Shown here in pieces: positions 1 to 8,611 of a DNA stretch of 64,000 nt (positions are counted from its first letter, which is position 1; each line of letters starts with the position of its first letter). Where the stretch lies: contig NZ_JAINWI010000016.1 in NCBI RefSeq assembly GCF_021021435.1, positions 1-64,000 of the forward strand, written 5' to 3'. The notes under the pieces were generated by a model, which worked only from the letters and a program-made list of their open reading frames with translations, was not told the DNA's origin and made no database searches. Both the position numbers and the translations under genes were made by a program. Source of the DNA: Seohaeicola saemankumensis (GTDB lineage: Bacteria; Pseudomonadota; Alphaproteobacteria; Rhodobacterales; Rhodobacteraceae).

Positions 1-209
1 TCCTGACGGAATGGAACGAATTCCGCGCGCTGGATCTGAAAAAACTTGCTGAAGCGATGTCTGTGCCGCGTCTTGCTGACCTGCGGAATGTCTACGCAGC
101 AAAGGATGTTGAACGCGCAGGGTTTGACGCGTATGCGGCCATAGGACGACCAAACCTGGTTTCTAAATTTTCTGCAAGACAATCGTACAATAAGGAGAAC
201 TTAAGTTGA
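1..209 (+). CDS. ugd: UDP-glucose 6-dehydrogenase, C-terminal end (partial)
   Basis: The reading frame is open from base 3 to a TGA at 207-209, and its 5' part lies outside the window. The visible 68 residues begin with LTEWNEFR, the conserved end-of-domain motif of UDP-glucose/GDP-mannose dehydrogenases, and continue with an 'R-N-x-Y' strand and a 'GF..YAAIGRP' end typical of UDP-glucose 6-dehydrogenases. The family oxidises UDP-glucose to UDP-glucuronate using NAD. That product is the substrate of the next gene, which begins inside this stop codon, so the two are very likely co-transcribed. The catalytic cysteine and the Rossmann domain are not visible here. Confidence 0.85.
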   Translation, partial: LTEWNEFRALDLKKLAEAMSVPRLADLRNVYAAKDVERAGFDAYAAIGRPNLVSKFSARQSYNKENLS

Positions 210-1159
210 AGATAAGCAACCGGAAACGTATTTTGGTTACTGGGGGGGCTGGCTTCTTGGGTTCTCATCTTTGCGAGCGTCTTCTTGCGCAAGGTCATGA
301 TGTTATCTGCCTAGATAATTTCTACAGCGGAACGAAAGATAACATTGTTCATTTGATTGGGAATCCACATTTTGAACTAGTCCGCCATGATGTAACTTTC
401 CCTCTCTACATAGAGGTTGACGAGATCTTCAATTTGGCGTGCCCGGCATCACCCGTCCACTATCAACGAGATCCGGTGCAAACGACAAAAACATCCGTTC
501 ATGGCGCTATCAACATGCTGGGTTTGGCGAAGCGTACAAAGGCAAAAATTTTTCAAGCCTCAACATCGGAAGTTTATGGCGACCCCGAAATCCATCCTCA
601 ACCCGAGAGTTACTGGGGTAGAGTGAACCCGATCGGCATTCGTTCATGCTATGATGAGGGCAAACGCTGCGCCGAGACGTTGTTTTTCGATTACCATCGA
701 CAGCACGGCCTGGAAATAAAGGTAGCCCGTATATTTAATACATACGGTCCCAGAATGCATCCTAATGATGGCCGGGTTGTTTCGAACTTCATTGTTCAAG
801 CGCTTCAAGGTGACGATATCACTATATATGGCGACGGTACACAAACACGATCATTCTGCTACGTCGATGATCTTATTGAAGGTTTTATACGCTTGATGGC
901 AAGTCCATCGGATGTGACTGGCCCAATAAATATTGGGAATCCGAGTGAATTTACCATTCTCGAATTAGCAGAGGAAGTGTTGCGTCAAGTCGGCGGACCA
1001 TCCAGGCTGAAACGTTTGCCATTGCCGCAAGATGATCCACTGCAGCGCAAGCCCGATATTTCGATAGCGAATAAAGTCCTAGAATGGGAGCCGCAGGTCA
1101 ATCTTCAGGAGGGTCTCAAGCGAACGATAGAGTATTTTAATGGATTGTTAAGCAAATGA
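206..1159 (+). CDS. uxs: UDP-glucuronate decarboxylase (UDP-xylose synthase)
   Basis: This is a 317-aa extended short-chain dehydrogenase. The NAD-binding GGAGFLG is at residues 13-19, STSEVYGD at 119-126 and the catalytic pair Y149-x3-K153 in [21 protein letters not shown] and [10 protein letters not shown] are hallmarks of UDP-xylose synthases, which convert UDP-glucuronate to UDP-xylose by oxidation, decarboxylation and re-reduction. The start is a TTG at 206 with AAGGAG 8-13 bases upstream, and it overlaps the ugd stop. Full family length with no N-terminal membrane anchor, as in bacterial cytosolic enzymes. With ugd it forms a two-step route from UDP-glucose to UDP-xylose feeding the downstream glycosyltransferases. 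Confidence 0.92.
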   Translation: MKISNRKRILVTGGAGFLGSHLCERLLAQGHDVICLDNFYSGTKDNIVHLIGNPHFELVRHDVTFPLYIEVDEIFNLACPASPVHYQRDPVQTTKTSVHGAINMLGLAKRTKAKIFQASTSEVYGDPEIHPQPESYWGRVNPIGIRSCYDEGKRCAETLFFDYHRQHGLEIKVARIFNTYGPRMHPNDGRVVSNFIVQALQGDDITIYGDGTQTRSFCYVDDLIEGFIRLMASPSDVTGPINIGNPSEFTILELAEEVLRQVGGPSRLKRLPLPQDDPLQRKPDISIANKVLEWEPQVNLQEGLKRTIEYFNGLLSK

Positions 1160-2145
1160 TCGATTCTGCCCACAGTCTCGTTGTCGTTACGCCGGTATAT
1201 GAGGACGTAGAGGCGAGCGCGCGCTTGTTCAGAGAGTTGCACAATCATTTTGGAGCATCGGTGTTCGTAGTCGCTGTAGATGACGGTTCAGTGCGTCAAC
1301 CACTTCCTGTCACAAACTTGTCTGAGGCAGAGACTTCTGGCGTCATTTTAAAACTGCGCCGCAACGTCGGACACCAGCGCGCTATTGCAATTGGTCTTGG
1401 CTATGCGGCCGAACACATAGAAGACTCGCAGACAGTGGTGGTCATGGATTCGGACGGTGAAGACGTACCGTCAACCATTCCAAGTTTGTTGCAAGCCCTG
1501 AAGGATCCAGAGAGAGATGTCGTAGTCTCGCAGCGGAAAAGCAGAGTTGAAACGCTGAAGTTCAAAGCATTTTATGCTGTTTATAAGACGTTCTTTGGAT
1601 TTATGACTGGGCGCAAGATCAGCTTTGGAAACTTCATGGCCCTGAAACCCCACGCGGTAAGGCGCTTGGTCGTCATGCAAGAACTTCCAATCCATGTCGC
1701 CGGCGCAGTTTTGGCTTCCAAATTACGGGTTGCGCCTGTGCCGATTGACCGTGGCCCTCGCTATGCGGGGCAATCGAAAATGAATTTTGTTGGCCTCGTC
1801 TTACATGGCTTCAAAGCGTTGATGGTATTTGCCGAAGACGTTCTGGTTCGGGTGGGAATTGCTTGCACAGGCATCGCTACGCTTGCATTTGGGGGAGCTA
1901 GCCTTGCTGTTATCTTGAAGCTCGTGGGTCTGTCGACACCTGGGTGGTTTTCTATCGCCTTGGGCATTCTTGTTTTGATTTTTCTTCAAACTGGCGCATT
2001 GGCCCTCATGACATTGATGCTGACGGGTGTGATGCGCAGTGGGTCTCTATCGCCAGTGCAAGGTTACAAAGACTATATAGAACAGATCATCGAAACCGCC
2101 CAAACTCGTCTATCGCGGACCAGGTTGGAGAGCCAACGAACATGA
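1156..2145 (+). CDS. GtrB/ArnC-like polyprenyl-phosphate glycosyltransferase (GT2)
   Basis: A 329-aa family 2 glycosyltransferase. DDGS at 42-45 and DSDGED at 98-103 are the nucleotide-sugar/metal motifs of the GT-A fold. Two hydrophobic segments near residues 233-255 and 263-291 anchor the C-terminus, as in bactoprenol-phosphate transferases (GtrB, ArnC, DPM1-like). Such enzymes load a sugar from a nucleotide donor onto undecaprenyl phosphate on the cytoplasmic face. It overlaps uxs by 4 bases (ATGA) and is followed by gtrA, the classical partner. The donor is not visible from sequence; UDP-xylose or UDP-glucuronate is inferred from the two preceding genes. Confidence 0.85.
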   Translation: MIDSAHSLVVVTPVYEDVEASARLFRELHNHFGASVFVVAVDDGSVRQPLPVTNLSEAETSGVILKLRRNVGHQRAIAIGLGYAAEHIEDSQTVVVMDSDGEDVPSTIPSLLQALKDPERDVVVSQRKSRVETLKFKAFYAVYKTFFGFMTGRKISFGNFMALKPHAVRRLVVMQELPIHVAGAVLASKLRVAPVPIDRGPRYAGQSKMNFVGLVLHGFKALMVFAEDVLVRVGIACTGIATLAFGGASLAVILKLVGLSTPGWFSIALGILVLIFLQTGALALMTLMLTGVMRSGSLSPVQGYKDYIEQIIETAQTRLSRTRLESQRT

Positions 2146-2528
2146 TAAGGGGTCGGGAAGATGTGCTTCGGTATGTCATCAATGGATTGATAGCGACGGG
2201 CGTCCACTATGCGGTCTTGACGATAAACCTAAATTTCTTTGGATTTGCATCAGCAGGATTGGCCAATTTTGTAGCAGCATTTTTTGGTATAACAGCGTCG
2301 TTTCTCGGAAGCCGTTATTATGTTTTTCGGAGTACACAGGCCGATATATCCAAGCAGTTTTTCAAGTTTAGTGGTCTTTATGTAAGTATTGCCTTCCTGC
2401 ATGGGACAATTCTTTGGCTTTGGACAGATAAGCTTGGCCTTGATTTTCGTATTGGCTTTTTGATCGCCACCACTTTTCAAGTGTCGATTTCTTATTTTGG
2501 CAACAAACTTTTGGTGTTCAAAACATGA
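2142..2528 (+). CDS. gtrA: GtrA-family membrane protein (putative lipid-linked sugar flippase)
   Basis: A 128-aa four-helix membrane protein. The segment 'VLRYVINGLIATGVHYAV' near the N-terminus and 'F-F-G-I-x-A-S-F-L-G-S-R-Y-Y-V-F' in the middle are typical of the GtrA family. The reading frame is open further upstream, but the ATG at 2142 overlaps the glycosyltransferase stop as ATGA and gives the normal family length, so it is chosen. GtrA proteins are thought to move undecaprenyl-phosphate-linked monosaccharides to the periplasmic face. Position directly after a GtrB-like enzyme supports this role. Confidence 0.85.
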   Translation: MIRGREDVLRYVINGLIATGVHYAVLTINLNFFGFASAGLANFVAAFFGITASFLGSRYYVFRSTQADISKQFFKFSGLYVSIAFLHGTILWLWTDKLGLDFRIGFLIATTFQVSISYFGNKLLVFKT

Positions 2529-3151
2529 AATTCGTTCGATCTCTTGCTGCGACATTTATTTTCCTAGCTTTGCTTGCCGCGATATATTCCGTGCACATCA
2601 ATTATTTTCGCATCGACGTCGTTTTCTACGCAGCAATTTTCGATGGGATACTGGCATCAGCCCTCACTGCTCTGCTTCTTTGGACACTGAAATACTTTGA
2701 CGTCTTTAGCAGTTTTGAGAAACTTCTATTGCTCCTGCTATGGATGATATCCAGCTACGCGGCGGCAATTTCTGTGCCAACCGTCATTGATCGGTCGCTA
2801 TCCTTTTATATTCTTGAAAAACTTCAGCAACGTGGAGGAGGCATCCAGCAGAGCAGTTTTGCCCAGGTGTTCACACAGGAATATATGGTCGAACACAGAT
2901 TGGTAGATGTGCGCCTGACGGAACAAATTGAATCAGGGACAATTACTATTAACGAAGCTGGCTGCGTTTTGTTAACTGAAAAGGGGCAGCGGATCGCTAG
3001 TTTTGGACGTTACTTCCGTACAAACTGGCTACCCAAAAGACGTCTATTGCTGGGCGAATACAGTGACGATTTAACAGATCCGTTTCGGAATAGTCAAATC
3101 GACCCTGGCTATAGTTGCACCGACGAAACCGTATTGGAATCCGGGCAGTGA
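2525..3151 (+). CDS. membrane protein of unknown function (gtr operon)
   Basis: A 208-aa protein that I do not recognise. It has three hydrophobic segments in the first 100 residues (about 6-26, 32-56 and 65-85), then a soluble C-terminal part with a pattern resembling a small winged-helix-like domain ('SGTITINEAGCVLLTEKGQRIASFGRYFR'-type region, residues about 138-166). The start ATG overlaps the gtrA stop (ATGA), and its stop overlaps the GTG start of the next gene, so it is translated as part of this operon. A role as an accessory subunit of the polytopic transferase that follows is possible but unproven. Confidence 0.7.
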   Translation: MKFVRSLAATFIFLALLAAIYSVHINYFRIDVVFYAAIFDGILASALTALLLWTLKYFDVFSSFEKLLLLLLWMISSYAAAISVPTVIDRSLSFYILEKLQQRGGGIQQSSFAQVFTQEYMVEHRLVDVRLTEQIESGTITINEAGCVLLTEKGQRIASFGRYFRTNWLPKRRLLLGEYSDDLTDPFRNSQIDPGYSCTDETVLESGQ

Positions 3152-5208
3152 CTAAATTTGCCACAAAACTTTTTTTTCCAATCTTTGTGTTTCTTGTCGC
3201 TTTTTTTCTTGTTCCTTGGCAACATTTTGACGGTTTCAACCGTATACCTGGAGATATTGGCGATGCCAGACTAAACAACTATTTTCTAGAGAACATTTAC
3301 TTGTTCTTAAGCGGTGCTTCATCTTCTTTGTGGCATCCATCTTTCTATTATCCGTTTCCTTGGGTTTTAGGATTCTCTGATAATTTATTTGGATCATCGC
3401 CGGCCTATATTTTGGCAAGGTTCTTCGGGGCTCCTGCTGATACTGCTTTCCAAATCTGGTTTATGTTTGGATACGTTGTGAATTTTGGTGCCGCTTATTG
3501 GGCGCTAAGACATCTTGGTGGGACTGAAATTGCGGCTTCAGTGGGTGCATTAATTTTTGCGTTTGCCTTGCCATCAATGGCCCATATGGGTCACGCACAA
3601 CTACATTACCGTGCGGGTATTCCGTTGGCGCTGCTATTTTTTGTTGAATTCCTCGCACTGCATCGCTGGAAAGCCCTTTTAGTATCCTTTGCGTGGCTCG
3701 TATCGCAATTCTACGCGGGCGTCTACATGGGCTTTTTTGCGCTGTTGATGATGATGCTCGCGATGATCGTGCACTTTGTCATGGCACGCGTGGCACCTGT
3801 ACCCATAGCTTTTCGCACAGAGCTCGGGAAATTCTTCGAAAGTTGGAACACGTTGAGTAGTCCGCACAAAAATGGTTTGATTTTTGGTTTCGCGGTGCTT
3901 GTTGGGGCATTGTTGCTTCTATTCTGGCCTTACCTCCAGGTTACAAAACTTTATGGAGGCAGTCGCAGTTGGAGCGACATACGGACGATGCTACCGCGCC
4001 CACAGAGTTACATCCTGTCTGACCAACACTTTATTTGGTCGGTGTGGGGCGATGGCGCATTTCCCGAACTTCCTATGCGTCATGAACATCAAATGTTTGT
4101 TGGAATGGTCCCGCTACTACTGGCAATTGCAGGCTTGATCATTGCAGTCCGGCATAGTGTCCCAAGAGTGATATGGTTGCTCGTTGGTTCTATGGGCGCG
4201 ATCATCTTAGTGACACTGAATATCGGTGGGTTCAGTTTATGGTATCTTTTTCACGGCCTACCACTCGCTTCAGCCATTCGCGCTATGACGCGCTTCGACC
4301 AAGTGATCCTCTTTCCGATCGCGGTGCTAGCAATGATCGCAATAGATTACCTGCGTCAACGTGTTGGCATTCGAGCAACCTTCGCTATCAGTTGTGCGCT
4401 GATATCACTCTGCATAGCCGAGATGATGAATTACAATCCCGGAACGAGCGCCAAATCCGAATGGCGAGACCGCTCGGTGGCAGTTGAGGCGTTCTTTTTG
4501 GACAAGTTTCCGGAAGGTGTTTCGCCAGAAGCCGTTATCTTCATCGCACAAAGAGACGGACCGTTTTACGCTGATGAGTTAGACGCCATGTGGTTGGGAC
4601 TCCGAAGGGGTGTAGCCACTATGAATGGCTACACAGGGAACCTACCACCAGGAGCAAGCTGGTCCTTTGGTTCAGACTGTTACGAGATTGCGAAAAGAAT
4701 TGCCGGCTACCAAAGACTTTTTCCAAGTGAAACATCCGATCAAGACTACAAGACAATGGCGGCTGCGGTAGTTCCAGTTGGTTTCGACACGTGCAATCAA
4801 GAAATATTCGATGCTCCTATCACCGTCACTCCCCTTGCAACCGAATATAGTCCAGAAGAGGTTCGAGACTTAACTTACACGGTAACTTGGTTCCAAACCG
4901 ATAGCAGAGCAGTGGTTACTTTGAAGAACGCCGGACAGCACATGTTCGCGGCGGGAGTTTCACCAGAGGGACGGGCATTGCGGCTATCGTGGCGTTTCCT
5001 TGACGCCAATGGACAGCCGCTGTCAGGTTGGGAAAATCGAAAAGATCTGCCTTACGACATTCTTCCGGGAAATAGCGTGGATATCTCAGTGCCGTTGATT
5101 GTTCCGACAGGCGCCAGAGAGCTGGAGGTGTCGATGGTCCAAGAAGGGGTATTTTGGTTCCATGACAGTTTTGTAGGTATTGAACCAGCCAAGGCTTATG
5201 GTAACTAG
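3148..5208 (+). CDS. large polytopic membrane protein, GT-C glycosyltransferase-like
   Basis: A 686-aa protein from the GTG at 3148, which overlaps the previous stop as GTGA. An ATG at 3115 is also in frame but would overlap the previous gene by 37 bases. About ten to twelve hydrophobic helices fill residues 1-440, followed by a soluble C-terminal domain of about 230 residues. The first extracytoplasmic loop carries an acidic 'GDIGDARLNNYFLE' segment, the place where GT-C enzymes have their catalytic aspartate. In gtr systems (gtrA, gtrB, gtrC) a large polytopic transferase follows GtrA/GtrB and moves the lipid-linked sugar onto a surface polymer. I infer that role here; the family itself is not identified. 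Confidence 0.65.
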   Translation: MTKFATKLFFPIFVFLVAFFLVPWQHFDGFNRIPGDIGDARLNNYFLENIYLFLSGASSSLWHPSFYYPFPWVLGFSDNLFGSSPAYILARFFGAPADTAFQIWFMFGYVVNFGAAYWALRHLGGTEIAASVGALIFAFALPSMAHMGHAQLHYRAGIPLALLFFVEFLALHRWKALLVSFAWLVSQFYAGVYMGFFALLMMMLAMIVHFVMARVAPVPIAFRTELGKFFESWNTLSSPHKNGLIFGFAVLVGALLLLFWPYLQVTKLYGGSRSWSDIRTMLPRPQSYILSDQHFIWSVWGDGAFPELPMRHEHQMFVGMVPLLLAIAGLIIAVRHSVPRVIWLLVGSMGAIILVTLNIGGFSLWYLFHGLPLASAIRAMTRFDQVILFPIAVLAMIAIDYLRQRVGIRATFAISCALISLCIAEMMNYNPGTSAKSEWRDRSVAVEAFFLDKFPEGVSPEAVIFIAQRDGPFYADELDAMWLGLRRGVATMNGYTGNLPPGASWSFGSDCYEIAKRIAGYQRLFPSETSDQDYKTMAAAVVPVGFDTCNQEIFDAPITVTPLATEYSPEEVRDLTYTVTWFQTDSRAVVTLKNAGQHMFAAGVSPEGRALRLSWRFLDANGQPLSGWENRKDLPYDILPGNSVDISVPLIVPTGARELEVSMVQEGVFWFHDSFVGIEPAKAYGN

Positions 5209-5426
5209 TGCTTTGCAGTCTTTTGTGTAAAACATATTCCACATAAACAAAGCATGCTTCCAATTGCCATAGGTCGTAAACATAATACCTTGGAGTTATA
5301 CATTCTGAAATTTAGCCGTAGAGTGGCTCTTTTAACTTAGTTGAAACGCAAAAACACAGAGAACTTTTTAGTAGTCGAGAAGTGAGGTATAATCTATTTA
5401 CTTCTAGGGGGCGTTACAGAGAAACC

Positions 5427-6761
5427 ATGAGTCACGGATTAAAGTTGATTTCGCTTCTAAAAGCGCATTTGCGATCTGATATTTTCTACCGTCTTGTCCT
5501 GGCTATGCTTTTACCCCTTTTAGCTTTGTCCTTTGTATTGAGCGATATTCGTCAGCCAATGTCGGATGGTTATTTAAGATTTGAAACATTCAAATCGCTT
5601 TGGGAAGCACCTATCTATAGCAAGTACTCAACAGTTCAACCAATAATAGCTAAGATACTGGATGACCTGCTCAGGGTCTTTGATCCAAGTATAGCTGTGG
5701 ATTTTGTTCCCAAATTTTTTGATTTGTTTTTGGTCTTGATTTTCCTCGGCGTTTCCTTAGTGTTTTTTAATCGATCAGTTAATATACTTATGCTGGGATC
5801 TCTACTTCCCTTATCGATGATGACTCATTATTTTGGGCAATTTTTCTCAGAAATCACTAGTTCAACGTTAATCGCGCTCGGCTTTGTAATTTTTAATACC
5901 CAACCTAATCGTCTAGGAACCATTCTGGGAAGCCTTATAGCAGCAATAGGTTTAGCAAATTGGAGTGTACTTCTAGCCCCCACAAGTATTGTCTTTCTAG
6001 CTTCAGTTGTTGGTGTTTTTCTGAGACAGAAGGATAGCATTAATTTTTCAATATTCATTTTTCTTTCTTTGTCTTTTGGTGTTGTGCTCGCTATAGGAGA
6101 TCTTGTTTTAAAGTCGCAGCTTCTTGATAATCCGTACAATTCATCAAGTGAAGCAGGCTTTACGACAGTAATGCCATATTCTGGGCTGCCTGGTTTTAGT
6201 CATCCCGTTTTGCTTGGGCTGTTAGGTAGCCTATTCTCTTTCGGAAAGAGCATTTTCCTATTCAATCCATTCGTTATATTTCTTTTTATTCGTCAATACG
6301 ATTATAAGATTTTTTCCTTAGCCTTCCTTTTTACAACTCTTATAATATATAGCCAATGGTGGGCATGGTATGGGGGATTCAGCTTTGGAACCCGATTCTA
6401 TATTTTTACCGTAATCCCTTCTATCTATGTTTTTATAGATGGCCTCCGCGATGAAAATCGTCAATGGAAATGGCTTGAGATATTTGTACTTGGTTGGGCT
6501 TTTTGGCTTGCTATTTGTGGAAAATACTTTGGATTGGACGCTACAGCGGGTATTTGTGCTGCAAACGATTACGCACTCGAAGCTTATTGCTGGTATGTTC
6601 CTGAATTCACACCGTTAATAAACCCGTTTGTAACTTATGGAATTGGCGGAATTATTGAGTATCTGTCTTGGATAGACTATTTTTATTTTTTGACTATGGT
6701 AACTGGCTACCTGCTGCTAACCAAGGTCAGGACAGGGTTGCCCCCTGAAACAAGACACTGA
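5427..6761 (+). CDS. AT-rich polytopic membrane protein of unknown function
   Basis: A 444-aa protein if it starts at the ATG at 5427; a GTG at 5382 would add 15 residues, and neither has a clear ribosome site. It has roughly ten membrane segments and an acidic first loop (DIRQPMSDGYLRFE), a layout like GT-C glycosyltransferases. It is separated by 218 bases from the preceding operon. The DNA is clearly richer in A+T than the rest of the window, with many TTT, ATT and AAT codons, suggesting recent acquisition. It lies directly next to decayed insertion-sequence DNA. No specific function can be assigned. Confidence 0.6.
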   Translation: MSHGLKLISLLKAHLRSDIFYRLVLAMLLPLLALSFVLSDIRQPMSDGYLRFETFKSLWEAPIYSKYSTVQPIIAKILDDLLRVFDPSIAVDFVPKFFDLFLVLIFLGVSLVFFNRSVNILMLGSLLPLSMMTHYFGQFFSEITSSTLIALGFVIFNTQPNRLGTILGSLIAAIGLANWSVLLAPTSIVFLASVVGVFLRQKDSINFSIFIFLSLSFGVVLAIGDLVLKSQLLDNPYNSSSEAGFTTVMPYSGLPGFSHPVLLGLLGSLFSFGKSIFLFNPFVIFLFIRQYDYKIFSLAFLFTTLIIYSQWWAWYGGFSFGTRFYIFTVIPSIYVFIDGLRDENRQWKWLEIFVLGWAFWLAICGKYFGLDATAGICAANDYALEAYCWYVPEFTPLINPFVTYGIGGIIEYLSWIDYFYFLTMVTGYLLLTKVRTGLPPETRH

Positions 6762-6812
6762 CTTAAGCTGCGGTTTACAGTTTGCTGATCTTCAACACGA
6801 AGGAGATTAGCC

Positions 6813-7002
6813 ATGGCGAAACGAAAACAGCACGCCCCCGAGTTTAAGCATAGGTGGCGCTGGACGCCCGGAAGGGCGAGGAGACCGCTGCCGAGTTGGC
6901 AAGCGGGTTCGAGGTTCATGCAACGATGATTAACCATTGGGGACGCGCCCTGGGCGAGGACGCATGAGGCGTGTTCGAACGAGGTGATTTTCCCTTACTA
7001 AC
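6813..7002 (+). pseudogene. IS3-family orfA remnant, frameshifted and truncated
   Basis: An ATG with AAGGAG upstream begins MAKRKQHAPEFK, the classic start of an IS3-family OrfA. A frameshift follows; in another frame the sequence continues 'VALDARKGEETAAELASGF' and 'VHATMINHWGRAL', then meets a stop, then 'GVFERG'. These match the helix-turn-helix region of such proteins. The remnant ends where the next element's inverted repeat begins at 7003, so the second element seems to have inserted into it or replaced its 3' part. Not functional. Confidence 0.75.
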
Positions 7003-7022
7003 TGGTCCGCGCCTATTGTTAG
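7003..7022 (+). repeat. left terminal inverted repeat of the IS407-like element
   Basis: Sequence TGGTCCGCGCCTATTGTTAG. It pairs with the reverse complement of 8046-8065 at 16 of 20 positions; the first seven and last eight bases are the best conserved. Confidence 0.75.
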
Positions 7023-7045
7023 GAAACGGAGGATCAAAGACGGGA

Positions 7046-8049
7046 ATCAAACGATACAGGCCGGAAGAGATTGTCACGAAGTTGAGGCAGGTTGAAGGGC
7101 TTTGCGGCCAAGGCATGCCGCGGATTGACGCCATCCGGCAAGTTCAGATTACGCAGCAGACGTTCTACCGCTGGCGCAAGTAGTATGGCGGCATGGGAAC
7201 CGACCAACTGAAGGAACTCAAACAGCTTCAGAAAGAGAGTGAGCGGCTGCCCAGGGCGGTGTCGGACCTGACGCATCCCTTGGCCAGCATCGGGGCCACG
7301 CAGAGACGACGCCCGTTGGCCGTGCCGATGAGGGTCGCCTCGTTACCGACATGATCGAACTGGTCCGGCAATTTGGCCGCTTCGGATATCGGCGGATCGC
7401 GGTTTTACTTCGAGATGCTGACTGGCAGGTGAACGACAAGCGTGTCGAACGACTATGGCGACACGAAGGGTTGAAAGTGCCACTGAAACGACTCAGGAAG
7501 GGGCGGCTCTGACTGAGTGACGGTTCATGCGTCCGGCGGCGACCGGAGTATCGCGATCACGTCTGGTCCCATGACTTCGTTCATCATCGCACAGATGACG
7601 GAAGAGCGTTCAGGACACTCAACATCCTGGACGAACATGGCGGCGAATGCCTGGCCATCAGGGTGAAGCGGAAGCTGAACGCAACCGAAGTGATCGATGC
7701 TCTGACGGACCTGTTCATCCTGCGTGGCGTGCCAGTATATATTCGTTTCGGCAACGGCCCCGAGTTCGTTGCTCAGGCCGTGAGGGACCGGATCGCCGCT
7801 GTTGGTGTCGGGACTGCCAACATCAAGCCGGGATCATCTTGGGAGAACGGATATTGCGAAAGCTTCAATGCACGCGTCAGGGACGAACAGCTGAACGGCG
7901 CAATCTTCTTCGCGCTCTGCGAAGCTCAAATCATCATCGAAAATTCAAGGAAACACTACAACACCAAGCGTCCACACAGCGCACGGCGCTACCGCCCACC
8001 GGCCCCGGAAACCATCATCCCGATGGCGCCAAGGCCGATCATGCACTAA
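7046..8049 (+). pseudogene. IS3-family transposase orfA/orfB, inactivated
   Basis: OrfA begins KRYRPEEIVTKLRQVE (the expected ATG reads ATC), runs to FYRWRK and hits a stop, then 'YGGMGTDQLKELKQLQKE' continues. OrfB follows in shifted frames ('YRRIAVLLRDADWQVNDKRV', then a stop after KGRL), and its catalytic core is readable from about 7550 to 8049. DDE residues: the first D is present in VWSHDF; the second motif reads RFGNGPEF where functional relatives have RSDNGPEF, so the aspartate is lost; the glutamate remains in WENGYCESFN. Stops, shifts and a lost catalytic residue make it dead. Confidence 0.85.
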
Positions 8050-8065
8050 CAATTGCACCGGACCA
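8046..8065 (+). repeat. right terminal inverted repeat of the IS407-like element
   Basis: Sequence CTAACAATTGCACCGGACCA, the imperfect reverse complement of 7003-7022. It starts just before the end of the transposase remnant, as in other IS3-family elements. Confidence 0.75.
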
Positions 8066-8611
8066 CTCAAGTAGGGCTGATCATCCCTAAGCCAGAGAGT
8101 CTTTCTGGCACTATCAAGGTGTGACTGGTCACCTTCTACACCCACCAAACTTTTTTCCAGTCTGCTTCTTGTGGCAACAACGCCCATATTGTTCAACTAG
8201 CAACCCCATCCAAGCTCAACGATCTGATAGACTTTTGAGCCGTGCTCACGCTGAAAAGCGCCGAAGCCCACTCCGCCACATCAGCGTGCCAATTACCTGG
8301 GCTTAGAGGAGTCTCTATCGTGCCCACCATGGGCTGCAAAATTGAAGGCATGATTTCTGGCGGTGTCCTGACGCCAGGAAAATGTGATACGATGTCCTCT
8401 GACGCGATCAAAGTCGCCCGTGTATACTTGCGGATGAGTTCTTTTGCATCAAATAAACTATAATAGGTCCATAAGAAGTGATGCGGGATGGGCTCAGGAC
8501 CTGCCAGCATTCGACTGAGCTAGCGTACTATGCGTCTGCGAAGTTTACGGAGCATTCTAAATACACAGTCCAACTTTCGTAGCATTTTTATAGCAACTAC
8601 AAATACATGAT
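8066..8611. other. non-coding stretch with mobile-element debris
   Basis: These 546 bases between the insertion sequence and the end of the GT4 gene hold no convincing gene. Short open frames on both strands (for example 8193-8510 minus) show no recognisable domain. The only suggestive piece is the short resolvase-like start at 8392-8463. The rest is probably degraded mobile DNA plus the 3' flank of the leftward polysaccharide operon. No terminator hairpin with a T-run is evident after the GT4 stop. Confidence 0.5.
8392..8463 (+). pseudogene. possible serine recombinase/resolvase N-terminal fragment
   Basis: The 23-residue frame starts MSSDAIKVARVYLRMSS, which resembles the beginning of serine recombinases (usually 'ARVYLRVST' with the catalytic serine last). 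It then ends in unrelated sequence (FASNKL, stop). A CAGGAAAA lies 8-15 bases upstream of the ATG. It is consistent with a truncated Tn3-type resolvase left beside insertion-sequence debris. The match is short, so this call is tentative. Confidence 0.35.

Larger units (their letters stand above)
7003..8065 (+). mobile_element. decayed IS3-family (IS407-like) insertion sequence
   Basis: A 1,063-bp element bounded by imperfect inverted repeats (TGGTCCG...ATTGTTAG, 16 of 20 positions matching) at 7003-7022 and 8046-8065. It carries orfA and orfB remnants of an IS3-family transposase. The length is a little short of the usual 1.2 kb, so internal deletions are likely. I see no clear target-site duplication (TAAC on the left, CTCA on the right). 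It sits between the UDP-xylose/gtr genes and the GDP-rhamnose genes. Confidence 0.8.

Noticed and set aside
92-298. 68-codon minus-strand frame across the ugd/uxs junction
   Set aside because: Overlaps two real genes on the plus strand; no supporting signal.
7003-8065. Target-site duplication around the IS407-like element
   Set aside because: Flanking bases (TAAC on the left, CTCA on the right) do not match.
8193-8510. 105-codon minus-strand frame in the insertion-sequence flank
   Set aside because: No family resemblance that I can see and no ribosome site; region is probably debris.
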